A stretch of 41,640 nt of DNA from Selenomonadaceae bacterium (GTDB lineage Bacteria > Bacillota > Negativicutes > Selenomonadales > Selenomonadaceae). Below, piece after piece: positions 6,908-15,493 of this stretch. The translations under genes were made by a program, and so were the position numbers. A model generated the notes under the pieces. That model saw only the letters and a program-made list of their open reading frames with translations, was not told the origin of the DNA and made no database searches. How positions within the stretch are numbered: the first letter of the stretch is position 1; every line of letters begins with the position of its first letter. The stretch is taken from the NCBI GenBank assembly GCA_017427545.1, contig JAFRSO010000010.1, positions 1-41,640 of the forward strand. The letters run 5' to 3'.

Positions 6908-9457
6908 TTGCAACTGAAAAATTATCAGCGGCAGACGTTGGCGACGCTGGAAAAATTTTTGCGTGCGGCGAGGATAATCGGAAATGATGCGGCGTTCGCG
7001 GAAAATCGAAATGCGCCGAGTTATTCGCCGAGATACGCGCCGTTACCGAAGTTGGAAGACGCGCCGTATATCTGCTTGCGATTGCCGACAGGTGGCGGAA
7101 AAACTTTGTTGGGAGCGTGCGCGATAAATTTAGCGGCGGAGAATTTTTTGGCGCGGGAATATCCGTTGGTACTGTGGCTTGTGCCGACTGACGTGATACG
7201 CCGGCAGACGTTGAAACTTTTGCGCAATCCCGAAAGTTTTTATCGGCGGGAGCTGGACGCGGCGTTCAAAGGTTCGGTAAAAATTTTCGACGTGACGGAG
7301 TTCAGACAACTGCGCCCGCAAGATTTAATGCAGTCGCTGAATATTTTCGTGGCAACGTTTCAATCATTCCGAGTCAATAACAGTGAAGGTCGCAAAGTTT
7401 ATCAGGCGAACGAAGATTTGGAGCCGTGCTTCAGAAATATTCCGCGGCAAGATTATTTCGAGGTCGGGGAGCATGGTTGGAAGTCGTTCGGGAATTTGAT
7501 AGCGTACCTGCGGCCGTTGATGATAATCGACGAGGCGCACAATTACGCAAGCCCGTTGAGTTTGGACGTAATGCAAAAGTTGCGTCCGTCAGCGGTGATA
7601 GAATTGACTGCGACGCCCGCGACAAATTCAAACGTGCTGTATCAAGTGAGCGCGTCGGAGTTGAAAGCCGAAGAGATGATCAAGTTGCCGATAGAGTTGA
7701 CAGAAAATCAGTCGTGGGAAATGACGATAGACAGCTCGGTTCAGAAGCGAACGGCGTTAGAAAATTTAGCGGCGCGAGAGGCGGAGTATATCAGACCGAT
7801 TGTGCTTTTTCAGGCGGAGAATAAAAATCTTGAAGTGACAGTCGATGTCGTGAAAAAATATTTAATCGAGGGCGCGAAGATTCCGGAGAATCAAATAGCA
7901 GTTGCGACGGGCGAGCGTCACGAATTGGACGGCGTGAATTTAGCTGCGCGGGATTGCCCGATAAGATACGTCATCACTGTGCAGGCACTCAAAGAAGGTT
8001 GGGATTGTCCGTTCGCATATGTATTTTGTTCGCTGGCAAAAATTCATTCGTCGAAAGATGCCGAACAACTTTTGGGGCGCGTGTTGAGGATGCCATATGC
8101 GGCGCGGCGAGAATCCCCCGAACTCAACAAGGCGTATGCATTCGTGGCGGTAAAGGATTGGATGGCGGCCGTTGAACAAATTCGGGACAACTTGTTGAGC
8201 ATGGGATTTGAGGACGCGGAAGCTAATCACGCGCTGGGAATTCAGCCGAAACTTTTTGACTTGACGACGGCAATAAAAATTCAAACTAAGGAGCGGCCGC
8301 AGTTGGGGACGCTGAATTTATTTTTGCAGGGGTCAGCGGTCGTGGAGAAAACTTCGGACGGCTACGAGTTGATTTTGGAAAAACTTTCGCCGGAAGATTT
8401 GATAGAGCTTGAAGCCAATGCGAACAAAATTTTCAAGGGCAAGGAGTCACGTGAAAAACTTTTGCAGGCGATTCGACCGCGAGAGTTTCAGCCGATCAAA
8501 AGAAATTCACCGTCAGAGCGCGGAGAGAAATTTGAAATTCCGATGTTGTGTTTGATTTCGGGCGGCAAGATAGAAGTTGCCGGGGAGGAAGATTTTTTTC
8601 CGCCGAATTGGAAGTTGACGGGCAATTATCCCGTTGACTTGCCGAACTTCCGAAAAGACGTTGAGGCGCAAATTTACGAATTTGACGTTGCGGGGCATAA
8701 GATTACGGAAAAACATCTTGGCGACAACACGGAAATTTTATTTTACGGCGAGACGAATTGGACGCTTAATGAACTGATTCGCTGGTTCACGGAAAGAATT
8801 AATGCGACGGATTTAACCTATGAAGACGTTGCAGAATTCATTCGCAGGATTTTAAATCGCTTGTCGGAAGAGGAAAAAATTTCGCTTGATGAATTTGTCC
8901 GATTGCGATTTATGTTGCTTGAGCAATTGAAGGAAAAAATTAAATCTTGTCGTGAGGAGGCAAAGAAATCGTGTTGGCAACAAAAACTTTTCGGCGATGA
9001 AAATTCGGTTTGTGTAAGGTCGAATATCACGAAAACTTTTGATTCGGGGAATTATCCCGCGAAGAGTTTTTATCACGGACGCGTGCAATTTCAAAAACAT
9101 TTTTATCCGACGGTCGGCGAAATGAATCCTGAAGAAATTCGATGTGCGCAGTTGATTGACGCGAATAAAAATGTTGCGACGTGGATTAGGAATATTGACA
9201 GCAGCTCGGCGTATTCATTTTGGTTGCCGAAGCATGACGGCAAATTTTATCCCGATTTTGTGGTTAAGCTGACGGACGGGACTTATGCGGCGGTTGAGTA
9301 TAAGGGCGAGCATTTGTCAAGCAATGATGATACTGAAGAAAAAAATTTGGTCGGTGAACTTTGGGAGAAAAATCAAGGCGGGAAATTTTTAATGGCGACG
9401 TTGCATGATGACAGAGGCCGCAGCCTTGAAACTCAACTGCGGGAATTTTTGTTATAG
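6908..9457 (+). CDS. res: Type III restriction-modification system, restriction/helicase subunit (Res)
   Basis: 849-residue ATP-dependent restriction subunit that partners Mod. It carries superfamily-2 helicase motifs in order: Walker A LPTGGGKTLLGA (about 58-69), DEAH box LMIIDEAHNYASP, TATPAT, and motif VI AEQLLGRVLRMPYA. Near the C-terminus is a PD-(D/E)xK nuclease site (FYPDFVV, then AAVEYKGEH). Both the helicase and nuclease motifs are intact, so the enzyme is likely functional. The TTG at 6908 was chosen because GGGGGGTG sits 5-6 nt upstream; the in-frame TTG at 6887 would have no site. A promoter separate from mod lies upstream, unlike the usual tightly coupled mod-res pair. Confidence 0.92.
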   Translation: MQLKNYQRQTLATLEKFLRAARIIGNDAAFAENRNAPSYSPRYAPLPKLEDAPYICLRLPTGGGKTLLGACAINLAAENFLAREYPLVLWLVPTDVIRRQTLKLLRNPESFYRRELDAAFKGSVKIFDVTEFRQLRPQDLMQSLNIFVATFQSFRVNNSEGRKVYQANEDLEPCFRNIPRQDYFEVGEHGWKSFGNLIAYLRPLMIIDEAHNYASPLSLDVMQKLRPSAVIELTATPATNSNVLYQVSASELKAEEMIKLPIELTENQSWEMTIDSSVQKRTALENLAAREAEYIRPIVLFQAENKNLEVTVDVVKKYLIEGAKIPENQIAVATGERHELDGVNLAARDCPIRYVITVQALKEGWDCPFAYVFCSLAKIHSSKDAEQLLGRVLRMPYAARRESPELNKAYAFVAVKDWMAAVEQIRDNLLSMGFEDAEANHALGIQPKLFDLTTAIKIQTKERPQLGTLNLFLQGSAVVEKTSDGYELILEKLSPEDLIELEANANKIFKGKESREKLLQAIRPREFQPIKRNSPSERGEKFEIPMLCLISGGKIEVAGEEDFFPPNWKLTGNYPVDLPNFRKDVEAQIYEFDVAGHKITEKHLGDNTEILFYGETNWTLNELIRWFTERINATDLTYEDVAEFIRRILNRLSEEEKISLDEFVRLRFMLLEQLKEKIKSCREEAKKSCWQQKLFGDENSVCVRSNITKTFDSGNYPAKSFYHGRVQFQKHFYPTVGEMNPEEIRCAQLIDANKNVATWIRNIDSSSAYSFWLPKHDGKFYPDFVVKLTDGTYAAVEYKGEHLSSNDDTEEKNLVGELWEKNQGGKFLMATLHDDRGRSLETQLREFLL

Positions 9458-9468
9458 GGCAATTTTTA

Positions 9469-9498
9469 TTGTCAAAAGTCAAGGCGACGTTGTATAAT
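9469..9498 (+). promoter_or_regulatory. Sigma-70 promoter for ilvB
   Basis: TTGTCA (9469-9474), 18-bp spacer, TATAAT (9493-9498), just after the res stop. A 9-bp perfect inverted repeat lies in the transcribed leader. Confidence 0.65.
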
Positions 9499-9512
9499 CG
9501 GCGCGGGATTTA

Positions 9513-9542
9513 AGCTGTCAGCTGATTAGAATTCTGACAGCT
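9513..9542. repeat. Perfect 9-bp inverted repeat in the ilvB leader
   Basis: AGCTGTCAG (9513-9521) and CTGACAGCT (9534-9542) are exact complements separated by 12 nt containing GATTAGAATT. A related AGCT-rich element stands before rsmG (23021-23070). No T-run follows, so it is not an obvious terminator; it lies 3 nt before the AAAGGAGG site and could affect ribosome access. Confidence 0.7.
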
Positions 9543-9562
9543 ACAAAGGAGGTTTAAAAGTT

Positions 9563-11251
9563 TTGAAGATGAACGGAGCGCGGGCACTCCTTGAGAGCCT
9601 GAAAAATGAAGGCGTCGATTTGGTATTTGGTTACCCCGGCGGCGTCGTGCTGAAACTTTACGACGAAATTTATAAAATGAAATTCCCCAACATTTTGACG
9701 GGACATGAGCAGGGCGCAGTTCATGCGGCGGACGGTTATGCTCGTGCAAGCGGCAAAGTTGGCGTCGTCATTGCGACGAGTGGCCCCGGTGCAGCGAATT
9801 TAATCACGGGCATTGCAACTGCCAATATGGATTCAATCCCGCTGGTCTGCATAACCGGACAAGTCGCCAATCCCGCAATCGGCAAGGACTCGTTCCAAGA
9901 AGTCGACGTCAGCGGACTCACCACGCCGATAACCAAGCATAATTATCTGGTTAAAGATGTTCACGATTTGCCACGCGTCATCAAGGAAGCGTTTTTCATT
10001 GCCAGGACGGGTCGACCGGGGCCGGTGTCGATTGACATTGCCGCCGATGTGTTCAACACCGAATTTGATTTTGAATATCCCGAAAAGATAAATCTTCGTG
10101 GCTACAGCGGCAAAAATCCCGTCGATAATGCGGCGGTTGATGAGGCGGTTGAAGCGGTTGAGGCTTGCGAACGTCCGCTGATTTTTGTAGGCGGCGGCGT
10201 GACGAGTTCCGACACTTCCGACGAGTTGAGAAAAATTTTAACGCGGCTGGGCTGCCCGTCGACTTCAACGCTAATGGGTCTCGGTTGCATTGACGCGGAC
10301 ACTGACGGCTTTTTGGGATTCGCGGGTATGCACGGTTCATACGGCGCGAACATGGCGATTCAATCTTGCGACCTGCTGTTGTGTATCGGCATGAGATTCA
10401 GCGACAGGGTGACGGGGCGCGTTAAAGATTTTGCGCCGAATGCTAAAGTTGTCCACTTCGAGCTTGATCCCGCCGAAGTCAATAAAAATGTTCAAGCCGA
10501 CTTGAAAGTTCTCGGAGACTTAAGACAATCGCTCCCGATGTTCAGAGAGAAACTTGACGAGTCGTCGACGAATTATGCCGAAAAATTTTCCGCGTGGAAA
10601 ACTCAAGCCGTCGAGAAAGGTTTGGAGCACCCGTTCACGTGGCAGGAGGAAGCTGACGAGATAAAACCCGGCGCGCTCATCAGCAAAATCAGCAACATTT
10701 GCGACGACAACACGATTGCTGTCACTGATGTCGGTCAACATCAAATGTGGGCGGCGCAATTCTTCAAGGCACGTAAGCCGCGGCAATTTTTGACTTCGGG
10801 CGGATTGGGCACAATGGGCTACGGACTTCCCGCTGCAATGGGCGCAAAGTTGGCTTGCCCCGAAAAAAATGTAATTCTCTTCACGGGCGACGGCTCAATC
10901 ATGATGAACATTCAAGAGCTTGCAACGATTGCTGACCACGACATTGACATTAAAATTGTCATCGTCCACAATTTTATCCTCGGCATGGTCGGACAGTGGC
11001 AGAGATTATTTTACAATCATCACTATTCGGCGTCGGAGCTGAAATGCAAGCGTGACTTCGTGAAAATCGCCAACGCAATGGGGCTGCGCGGCTATCGATT
11101 GACTAAGGCCGAAGAATTGGAAGATGACTTGGTGGAAATAATTTTCTCGAAGGGCGCGGCAGTCATTGACGTTTACGTTCCCGAAGAAGAAAACGTTATC
11201 CCGATGGTGCCCGGCGGTAAACGACTGGATCAAATGGTTTTGGGCAAATGA
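9563..11251 (+). CDS. ilvB: Acetolactate synthase, large (catalytic) subunit
   Basis: Thiamine-diphosphate enzyme that condenses two pyruvates (or pyruvate and 2-oxobutyrate) in the first common step of valine, leucine and isoleucine synthesis. The 562 residues span the three usual domains: N-terminal TPP-PYR domain with the catalytic Glu in TGHEQGAVHAADGYAR, a central FAD-type domain (GMHGSYGANMAIQSCDLLL), and the TPP-binding domain with GDGSIMMN, ending in VIPMVPGGKRLDQMV. Full length. The TTG start is 10 nt from AAAGGAGG; an ATG 6 nt later is the alternative. The regulatory subunit ilvN is not adjacent. Instead the next gene overlaps by 4 bp and encodes a nucleoside phosphorylase. Confidence 0.93.
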   Translation: MKMNGARALLESLKNEGVDLVFGYPGGVVLKLYDEIYKMKFPNILTGHEQGAVHAADGYARASGKVGVVIATSGPGAANLITGIATANMDSIPLVCITGQVANPAIGKDSFQEVDVSGLTTPITKHNYLVKDVHDLPRVIKEAFFIARTGRPGPVSIDIAADVFNTEFDFEYPEKINLRGYSGKNPVDNAAVDEAVEAVEACERPLIFVGGGVTSSDTSDELRKILTRLGCPSTSTLMGLGCIDADTDGFLGFAGMHGSYGANMAIQSCDLLLCIGMRFSDRVTGRVKDFAPNAKVVHFELDPAEVNKNVQADLKVLGDLRQSLPMFREKLDESSTNYAEKFSAWKTQAVEKGLEHPFTWQEEADEIKPGALISKISNICDDNTIAVTDVGQHQMWAAQFFKARKPRQFLTSGGLGTMGYGLPAAMGAKLACPEKNVILFTGDGSIMMNIQELATIADHDIDIKIVIVHNFILGMVGQWQRLFYNHHYSASELKCKRDFVKIANAMGLRGYRLTKAEELEDDLVEIIFSKGAAVIDVYVPEEENVIPMVPGGKRLDQMVLGK

Positions 11252-12066
11252 AAATTCCAAACGTTGACTTCGCGATAATCGGCGGATCGGGGACGCTTTC
11301 AAGCAACTTTCCGAAAAATTTTGCGGACGTTGAGATTTTGGCGGAGAATTTATTTTTTGACACGCCTTACGGGAAAAGTCCTGCGTTCAGGTTGTGCAGT
11401 GTCGGCGGGAAAAATTTTCTGACTTGCAAAATGCACGGCTGGCGCAGCGGTATAACTCGTGCGGATTCTTCACGACAAATTTTTTGGACGTTTCGTGAGG
11501 CGGGTGTCAAAAGAATTTTATCGGAGGGCGGCGTCGGCACGATTAATCATCTGCTCAACCCCCGCGACTTGATGATTCCCGACGATTATTTAGACCTTTC
11601 CACGCGCAAGGACGTGCAGCTTGACGGGCGATATCTGCTGATTATGCGCGACGCCTTATGTCCCGAATTGCGCGGAAAACTTTTGACGGCTGCGAAAAAA
11701 TTTTTCAGCGGCAGAATTTTTGAGCGGGGGATTTACGCTGTGACTGACGGTCGACACTTTGAAAGCCCCGCTGAAATTTCAATGCTCAAAGGTCACGCGG
11801 ATATTGTCGGACAGAGTTTAGCCCCAGAAGTTTATCTTGCGCGGGAAATCGGCGCGTGCTATGCAAATCTGTCATTTGTCGTCAACTACGGCGAGGGTAT
11901 TAAAGTTTGGTCGCATGATGTCATGAAAAATATTTTCTTCGACGACGCACAGTTGATTGGAAATATTTTGCTCGACGCGATTAAAAATACTGACGCCGAA
12001 AAAAAATCCTGCGAATGTTTGAACCTTCGCAAGGAAACTCTACTGAAAGAAATTTATGACGCATAA
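11248..12066 (+). CDS. MTAP/PNP-family nucleoside phosphorylase
   Basis: Predicted to cleave a purine nucleoside (possibly S-methyl-5'-thioadenosine) with phosphate. The 272-residue protein starts with VDFAIIGGSGTLS, the N-terminal phosphate-site glycine motif of the MTAP family, and has SEGGVGTINHLLNPRDLMIP and DDYLDLSTRK, the segment where MTAP-type enzymes have VGSLR/DLVVPDQ. ATP is not used, and no membrane segment is seen. The ATG overlaps the ilvB stop as ATGA, so the two are translationally coupled, an unusual partner for ilvB. Substrate choice cannot be settled from sequence alone. A terminator shared with the convergent gene follows. Confidence 0.75.
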   Translation: MKIPNVDFAIIGGSGTLSSNFPKNFADVEILAENLFFDTPYGKSPAFRLCSVGGKNFLTCKMHGWRSGITRADSSRQIFWTFREAGVKRILSEGGVGTINHLLNPRDLMIPDDYLDLSTRKDVQLDGRYLLIMRDALCPELRGKLLTAAKKFFSGRIFERGIYAVTDGRHFESPAEISMLKGHADIVGQSLAPEVYLAREIGACYANLSFVVNYGEGIKVWSHDVMKNIFFDDAQLIGNILLDAIKNTDAEKKSCECLNLRKETLLKEIYDA

Positions 12067-12072
12067 AAAACT

Positions 12073-12102
12073 GCGACAGGCTCGGTTGAACCTGCCGCTT
12101 TT
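12073..12102. terminator. Bidirectional terminator between convergent genes
   Basis: GCGACAGG (12073-12080) pairs with CCTGCCGC (12091-12098) with one mismatch, flanked by A6 on the left and TTTT on the right. It fits the 37-bp gap between the phosphorylase and the oxidoreductase on opposite strands. Confidence 0.7.
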
Positions 12103-12103
12103 C

Positions 12104-13069
12104 TTATGACTTCACGGCGTCGACAACTTGCATAACGTCCAGGGAAATTTTTAATCCGCGTTCGACAGCAGAATAATCGCCGCGCTCGAAAATTTCGCCG
12201 AAGTCAACGAACTCATGAATCATCCTGTGATTGAACTCGTTCAGCGCAAAAGTTTTGATACCTTCGCCGCGAATATCCAAGTCAAAACTTCGCAACTCGT
12301 TAGGCGTGCCGTGAGCCAAAATGTAGCCGCCGTCGCCTTGAATGCTGATAAATGACGGGCTGGCCGAATCTTTAGCGGCAATGCATTGCGCGAAAAAATT
12401 TTCATATTCCAAAGTGACGGTACCGCCGGTGTCAACGCCATTCCAACCGCGATTGAAGACGTGAGAAATTTTCTTCGGGCGTCCGAAAAGTGCGACGACG
12501 AAATTTAAATTGTAAATGTTGATGTCCATAAATGCGCCGCCGAAAAGTTTCGGGTCAAATGCGGGCGCGACGATGTGATTATTTTTGTAAGCGTCGTAGC
12601 GGCTGGAATATTGCGAGAAATTGCACAGAATGATTTTAATATCGCCGAGTTTGGGGAGCGCGTCACGAATCGCGGAAAAATTCGGCATGTGCAAAGTCGT
12701 AATCGCCTCGAACAGGTAAAGCTTTTTGCTCAAGGCCAGGTCGATTAAATCTTGCGCTTCAGCGGCAGTAGTCGTGAAAGGTTTTTCGACGATGACATTT
12801 TTACCGGCTGCGAGAAATTTTTTTGCGTACTCGTGGTGGACTGCATTAACTAAACCGATATAAACGAAATCAATCACGGCGTCGTTCAAGATATCGTCAA
12901 GGTCGGTGGTGAATTTGTCGACGTGAAATTTTTCGGCGAGAGCGGCGGCTTTATCGCGACTGTGAGGGCGTGCCCAAATGTTAGCGACGTGAAATTTCCC
13001 CGACGCCTGAATTGCGCCGATAGCTTCTGGAATAATTTTGCCCGTGCCGAGGACTGCGATATTAATCAT
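12104..13069 (-). CDS. Gfo/Idh/MocA family NAD(P)-dependent oxidoreductase
   Basis: 321-residue Rossmann-fold dehydrogenase, usually acting on sugars, inositols or their derivatives. Visible are the N-terminal nucleotide-binding strand and loop MINIAVLGTGKIIPEAIGAI, the family EKP motif (NVIVEKPFT, about residue 95), and the C-terminal substrate domain (GGAFMDINIYNLNFV). Length is normal. CGGAGGG lies 6 nt before the ATG. It stands alone on the minus strand, facing the phosphorylase gene. The substrate is unknown. Confidence 0.87.
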   Translation of the reverse strand: MINIAVLGTGKIIPEAIGAIQASGKFHVANIWARPHSRDKAAALAEKFHVDKFTTDLDDILNDAVIDFVYIGLVNAVHHEYAKKFLAAGKNVIVEKPFTTTAAEAQDLIDLALSKKLYLFEAITTLHMPNFSAIRDALPKLGDIKIILCNFSQYSSRYDAYKNNHIVAPAFDPKLFGGAFMDINIYNLNFVVALFGRPKKISHVFNRGWNGVDTGGTVTLEYENFFAQCIAAKDSASPSFISIQGDGGYILAHGTPNELRSFDLDIRGEGIKTFALNEFNHRMIHEFVDFGEIFERGDYSAVERGLKISLDVMQVVDAVKS

Positions 13070-13097
13070 TAAAATCCCTCCGATTAAGCTTTAAGCT

Positions 13098-13159
13098 AAA
13101 ATTTCCGCAACGTCTTTGAAATTTCCTGCGCCTGTGATAAAACTTCGTCGCAAAGGAGT
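13098..13159. repeat. Direct repeat, left copy (62 bp, flanks the small gene at 13198)
   Basis: This stretch (beginning AAAATTTCCGCAACG, ending GCAAAGGAGT) recurs at 13568-13629 with three mismatches and no gaps, offset by exactly 470 bp. The right copy is the genuine leader and upstream region of the thioesterase gene. Confidence 0.9.
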
Positions 13160-13197
13160 TTCAAATTGGCTTTCTCGTTATATTGAGGTGAAAATTC

Positions 13198-13530
13198 ATG
13201 AAAACCATAAAGATATTACTTGATTTTTTAGCTGGCCCCATATGGAAACCCTACTATAACAGTAAGACAAACAAGGATTCTACAGGTGTTGATGTTGTCG
13301 ATAACGACGAAGAAATCGCAAAACTTAACGATGAAATTCAAGATCTCTATAGCTCTTATTATTATTTCGATTACAATGGACAGGCGTGTTATTTCGATGA
13401 AAAACAAGAGCGCGCTGACAAAGATAAAATGCTTTCTCTCTTGAATAAACTCAACAATCGACTAAATGAGATTAACGACGGCAGTTTCATTGTAGATGAT
13501 AGGGAAACTGAGCGAGTAAGAGCTCTATAA
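13198..13530 (+). CDS. Small acidic protein of unknown function, located between direct repeats
   Basis: 110 residues, starting MKTIKILLDFLAGPIWKPYY, with an acidic coiled-looking middle (NDEEIAKLNDEIQDLYSSYY) and KDKMLSLLNKLNNRLNEIN near the end. No signal peptide, membrane segment or known motif is recognised. TGAGGTG lies 8 nt before the ATG. It is more A/T-rich than its neighbours. It lies between two copies of a 62-bp sequence that belongs to the thioesterase leader, so it looks like a recent insertion. A conflict or immunity-like role is possible by analogy with the hicBA insert nearby, but nothing in the sequence proves it. Confidence 0.7.
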   Translation: MKTIKILLDFLAGPIWKPYYNSKTNKDSTGVDVVDNDEEIAKLNDEIQDLYSSYYYFDYNGQACYFDEKQERADKDKMLSLLNKLNNRLNEINDGSFIVDDRETERVRAL

Positions 13531-13567
13531 AACAAAATCAACAGTAAGTCGTTAGTTCTAATCACTG

Positions 13568-13629
13568 AAAATTTCCGCAACGGCTTTGAAATTTCCTGCG
13601 CCTGTGATAAAATTTCGTCGCAAGGGAGT
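13568..13629. repeat. Direct repeat, right copy (thioesterase leader)
   Basis: Partner of 13098-13159; differs at three positions. It carries the GGGAG ribosome binding site of the thioesterase gene. Confidence 0.9.
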
Positions 13630-13636
13630 GATAGAT

Positions 13637-14059
13637 TTGCGCAAGCCGACTCAAGAACAGATTATAGAATTTTATCACGAGAACACAGTAATAGATTTTT
13701 TGGAGATTGAAGTTGTGCCGACGCCCGACGGTGAAGCGCGATTGGAACTTTGCGCCGACACTCGACACGCGAATTTATATTCAATGGCGCACGGCGGAGT
13801 TTTGGCGACAATGGCAGATACGGCGATGGGCGCGAAGTGTTTGGCGTTAAACAAGCGCGTCGTGACGATTTCGCTGGAAATGAAATTCATGCACGCGGTA
13901 ATGACGAATACGCCGCGAGTTTTCACGGAGGCAAAAGTTTTGCATGACGGACGCCAAACCATGGTCTGCGAGTGTAAAATCCTCGACGCCAAGGGCAAAC
14001 TCTACGCTAAGGCGACCGCAACTTTTTACGTGACGGGCTTGATGTTGGAGGATAATTAA
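13637..14059 (+). CDS. PaaI-type hotdog-fold thioesterase
   Basis: 140-residue hotdog protein predicted to hydrolyse an acyl-CoA or aryl-CoA thioester. The hallmark HGGVLATMADTAMG segment (about residues 53-66) carries the catalytic HGG, followed by the strand VVTISLEMKFMHAV and TATFYVTG at the end. The TTG at 13637 is 6-8 nt after GGGAG and is preferred over the upstream in-frame TTG at 13586, which lies in the duplicated leader. No pathway partner is adjacent. Confidence 0.85.
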   Translation: MRKPTQEQIIEFYHENTVIDFLEIEVVPTPDGEARLELCADTRHANLYSMAHGGVLATMADTAMGAKCLALNKRVVTISLEMKFMHAVMTNTPRVFTEAKVLHDGRQTMVCECKILDAKGKLYAKATATFYVTGLMLEDN

Positions 14060-14135
14060 TAGAATTCTTAATACTTCAAAGCGGATTTTAATAATCTCGA
14101 AATAAAATTTAGCTGAAAAAAACTTTTGGGAGGTT

Positions 14136-14972
14136 ATGAAGATGCTAAGGAAATTTAAACTGCTTGCCGCAATGTTGGCGATAATTTTATTTGCCGTGAG
14201 TGGAAAAGCTGACGCTGCTCCTGATTGGAATACGAATACAATTCAAGTCACGGGCATGGGCGTATCAAATCCCGCGCTGGCAAGAACTCCGGCTCATGCG
14301 TCGATGATGGCTCGTCGTGCAGCTATGGCGGACGCTTACCGTCAACTGCTCGAAACTGTGCAAGGCGTGAATGTCGACGCTGAAACGACCGTTGAAAATA
14401 TGATGCTCGCCAATGACGTTGTGAAAATCAAAGTTACCGGTATCGTCAAAGGTGCCAGAGTCATTTCCGAGGGCGAACTTACCGGCGGCGGCTATTCCGT
14501 AACGTTGGAACTCCCGCTTTTCGCCGGTCAAGGCAGCATTGCTGAAACTGTCATTGAACGTCCGCCTGTAATTGAACCTTTCCCGATGCCCGCGCCCGAT
14601 TATCGTCCGCCCGTCATTGAAGATCAACCGACTTATCGCGGCGGCAACTACACCGGGCTTATCGTCGACTGCAGGGGTATCGGCACGCTTAATCCCGTTA
14701 TGAGCCCTGTTATTAAAATGGTCGGCGGCAAGAAAATTTACGGCCACAAAAATCTTGACTACGACAGAATCATTCGCGAGGGCATGGCCACTTATGCTCA
14801 AGATATGAGCCAGGCAGGTCGCGCAGGTTCCAATCCTCTGATTGTCCGCGCAGTTGCTCTCGACGACCTCAACGCCAATCCCGTTTTGAGCGCGGAAGAT
14901 GCTGACTTGGTGCTCTATGAAAATTCCCAATCGCACTTCCTCGAAGATATTGCTGTCGTGTTCCTCTACTGA
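14136..14972 (+). CDS. LPP20-like secreted protein
   Basis: 278 residues with a clear signal peptide (MKMLRKFKLLAAMLAIILFA, cleavage after about ADA at residue 28), so it is exported to the periplasm or outer membrane. The segment ARRAAMADAYRQLLETVQGV (about 59-78) then DVVKIKVTGIVKGARVISEG is what I know from LPP20-family proteins. The C-terminal half (GLIVDCRGIGTLNPVMSPVI to EDIAVVFLY) is not one I can name. No lipobox cysteine is seen, so it is probably not a lipoprotein. GGGAGG lies 4-9 nt before the ATG. Its final codons and terminator have been copied to 15494-15578, after the hicBA pair. Confidence 0.72.
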   Translation: MKMLRKFKLLAAMLAIILFAVSGKADAAPDWNTNTIQVTGMGVSNPALARTPAHASMMARRAAMADAYRQLLETVQGVNVDAETTVENMMLANDVVKIKVTGIVKGARVISEGELTGGGYSVTLELPLFAGQGSIAETVIERPPVIEPFPMPAPDYRPPVIEDQPTYRGGNYTGLIVDCRGIGTLNPVMSPVIKMVGGKKIYGHKNLDYDRIIREGMATYAQDMSQAGRAGSNPLIVRAVALDDLNANPVLSAEDADLVLYENSQSHFLEDIAVVFLY

Positions 14973-15028
14973 AAATTCGTCAATCCACATAAAATTTTTT
15001 CCCCCGTCAATGTGGCGGGATTTTTTTT
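14944..15028. repeat. Perfect 85-bp direct repeat, left copy (3' end and terminator of the LPP20-like gene)
   Basis: Identical base for base to 15494-15578, offset 550 bp. It includes the last 9 codons plus stop of the LPP20-like gene and its terminator. The copies lie on either side of hicBA. Confidence 0.97.
15003..15028 (+). terminator. Rho-independent terminator of the LPP20-like gene
   Basis: CCCGTCA (15003-15009), loop ATG, TGGCGGG (15013-15019), then A and eight T. The stem has 7 bp including one T-G pair. Confidence 0.85.
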
Positions 15029-15052
15029 AAGTAACAAATTGGAGATGTTTTT

Positions 15053-15283
15053 ATGCAAAGTAAAAATCAATGCCGCGTAGATTTTCAATACGATAATGAG
15101 GCAGGAGTTTGGATAGCGACAAGCGACGATTTAACCGGTTTGATTCTGGAATCTGAATCGCCCGAAACGCTCATGAAACGTGTTATCGCCGCCGCGCCCG
15201 AACTTATCGAACTCAACAACTTGCCAAAATACAAAACAATAAATTTTTACATGACAAGACACGAAAGCGCGGTTATTGCATAA
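15053..15283 (+). CDS. HicB-like (DUF1902) antitoxin
   Basis: 76 residues: CRVDFQYDNEAGVWIATSDD then LTGLILESESPETLMKRVIA, the partially folded RNase H-like layout of DUF1902/HicB antitoxins. The protein is expected to bind and block the HicA-like toxin made from the next gene and often represses its own operon. The C-terminal DNA-binding domain of longer HicB proteins is absent, as in other DUF1902 members. GGAG lies 8 nt before the ATG. The stop overlaps the toxin start by one base (TAATG). The order antitoxin then toxin is the reverse of classical hicAB. Confidence 0.82.
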   Translation: MQSKNQCRVDFQYDNEAGVWIATSDDLTGLILESESPETLMKRVIAAAPELIELNNLPKYKTINFYMTRHESAVIA

Positions 15284-15477
15284 TGGCTGAGTATGAAAAG
15301 AAGGTTCGGAAAATCCTTAAACAAAACGGTTGCGAATTTGTCCGACACGGGAAAGGCGACCACGATATTTATTACAGCCCAATTACGAATAATAATTTTA
15401 CAGTGGACAACAAAATAAAATCCCGACACACGGCAAATGCTATAATGAAACAAAGCGGAATAAAGTATCGTTTCTAA
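15283..15477 (+). CDS. hicA: HicA-like (YcfA) toxin
   Basis: 64-residue dsRBD-like mRNA interferase. The catalytic histidine segment is GCEFVRHGKGDHDIYYSP (about residues 16-33), in the place of the usual G-S-H motif, and the C-terminus has KSRHTANAIMKQSGI. HicA toxins cleave mRNA when not held by their antitoxin. Translation is coupled to the antitoxin by the TAATG overlap. The pair is enclosed by 85-bp direct repeats, which suggests it is a mobile or recently inserted cassette. Confidence 0.87.
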   Translation: MAEYEKKVRKILKQNGCEFVRHGKGDHDIYYSPITNNNFTVDNKIKSRHTANAIMKQSGIKYRF

Positions 15478-15493
15478 ATTCCGAAAAAATTCA

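Noticed and set aside
9513..9542. T-box or amino-acid attenuator before ilvB
   Set aside because: There is only a 9-bp inverted repeat, with no leader peptide, T-box GGGUGG motif or terminator T-run.
14265..14990. Minus-strand open frame of 241 codons opposite the LPP20-like gene
   Set aside because: No ribosome binding site or protein-like pattern; the plus strand has a signal peptide and a good start.
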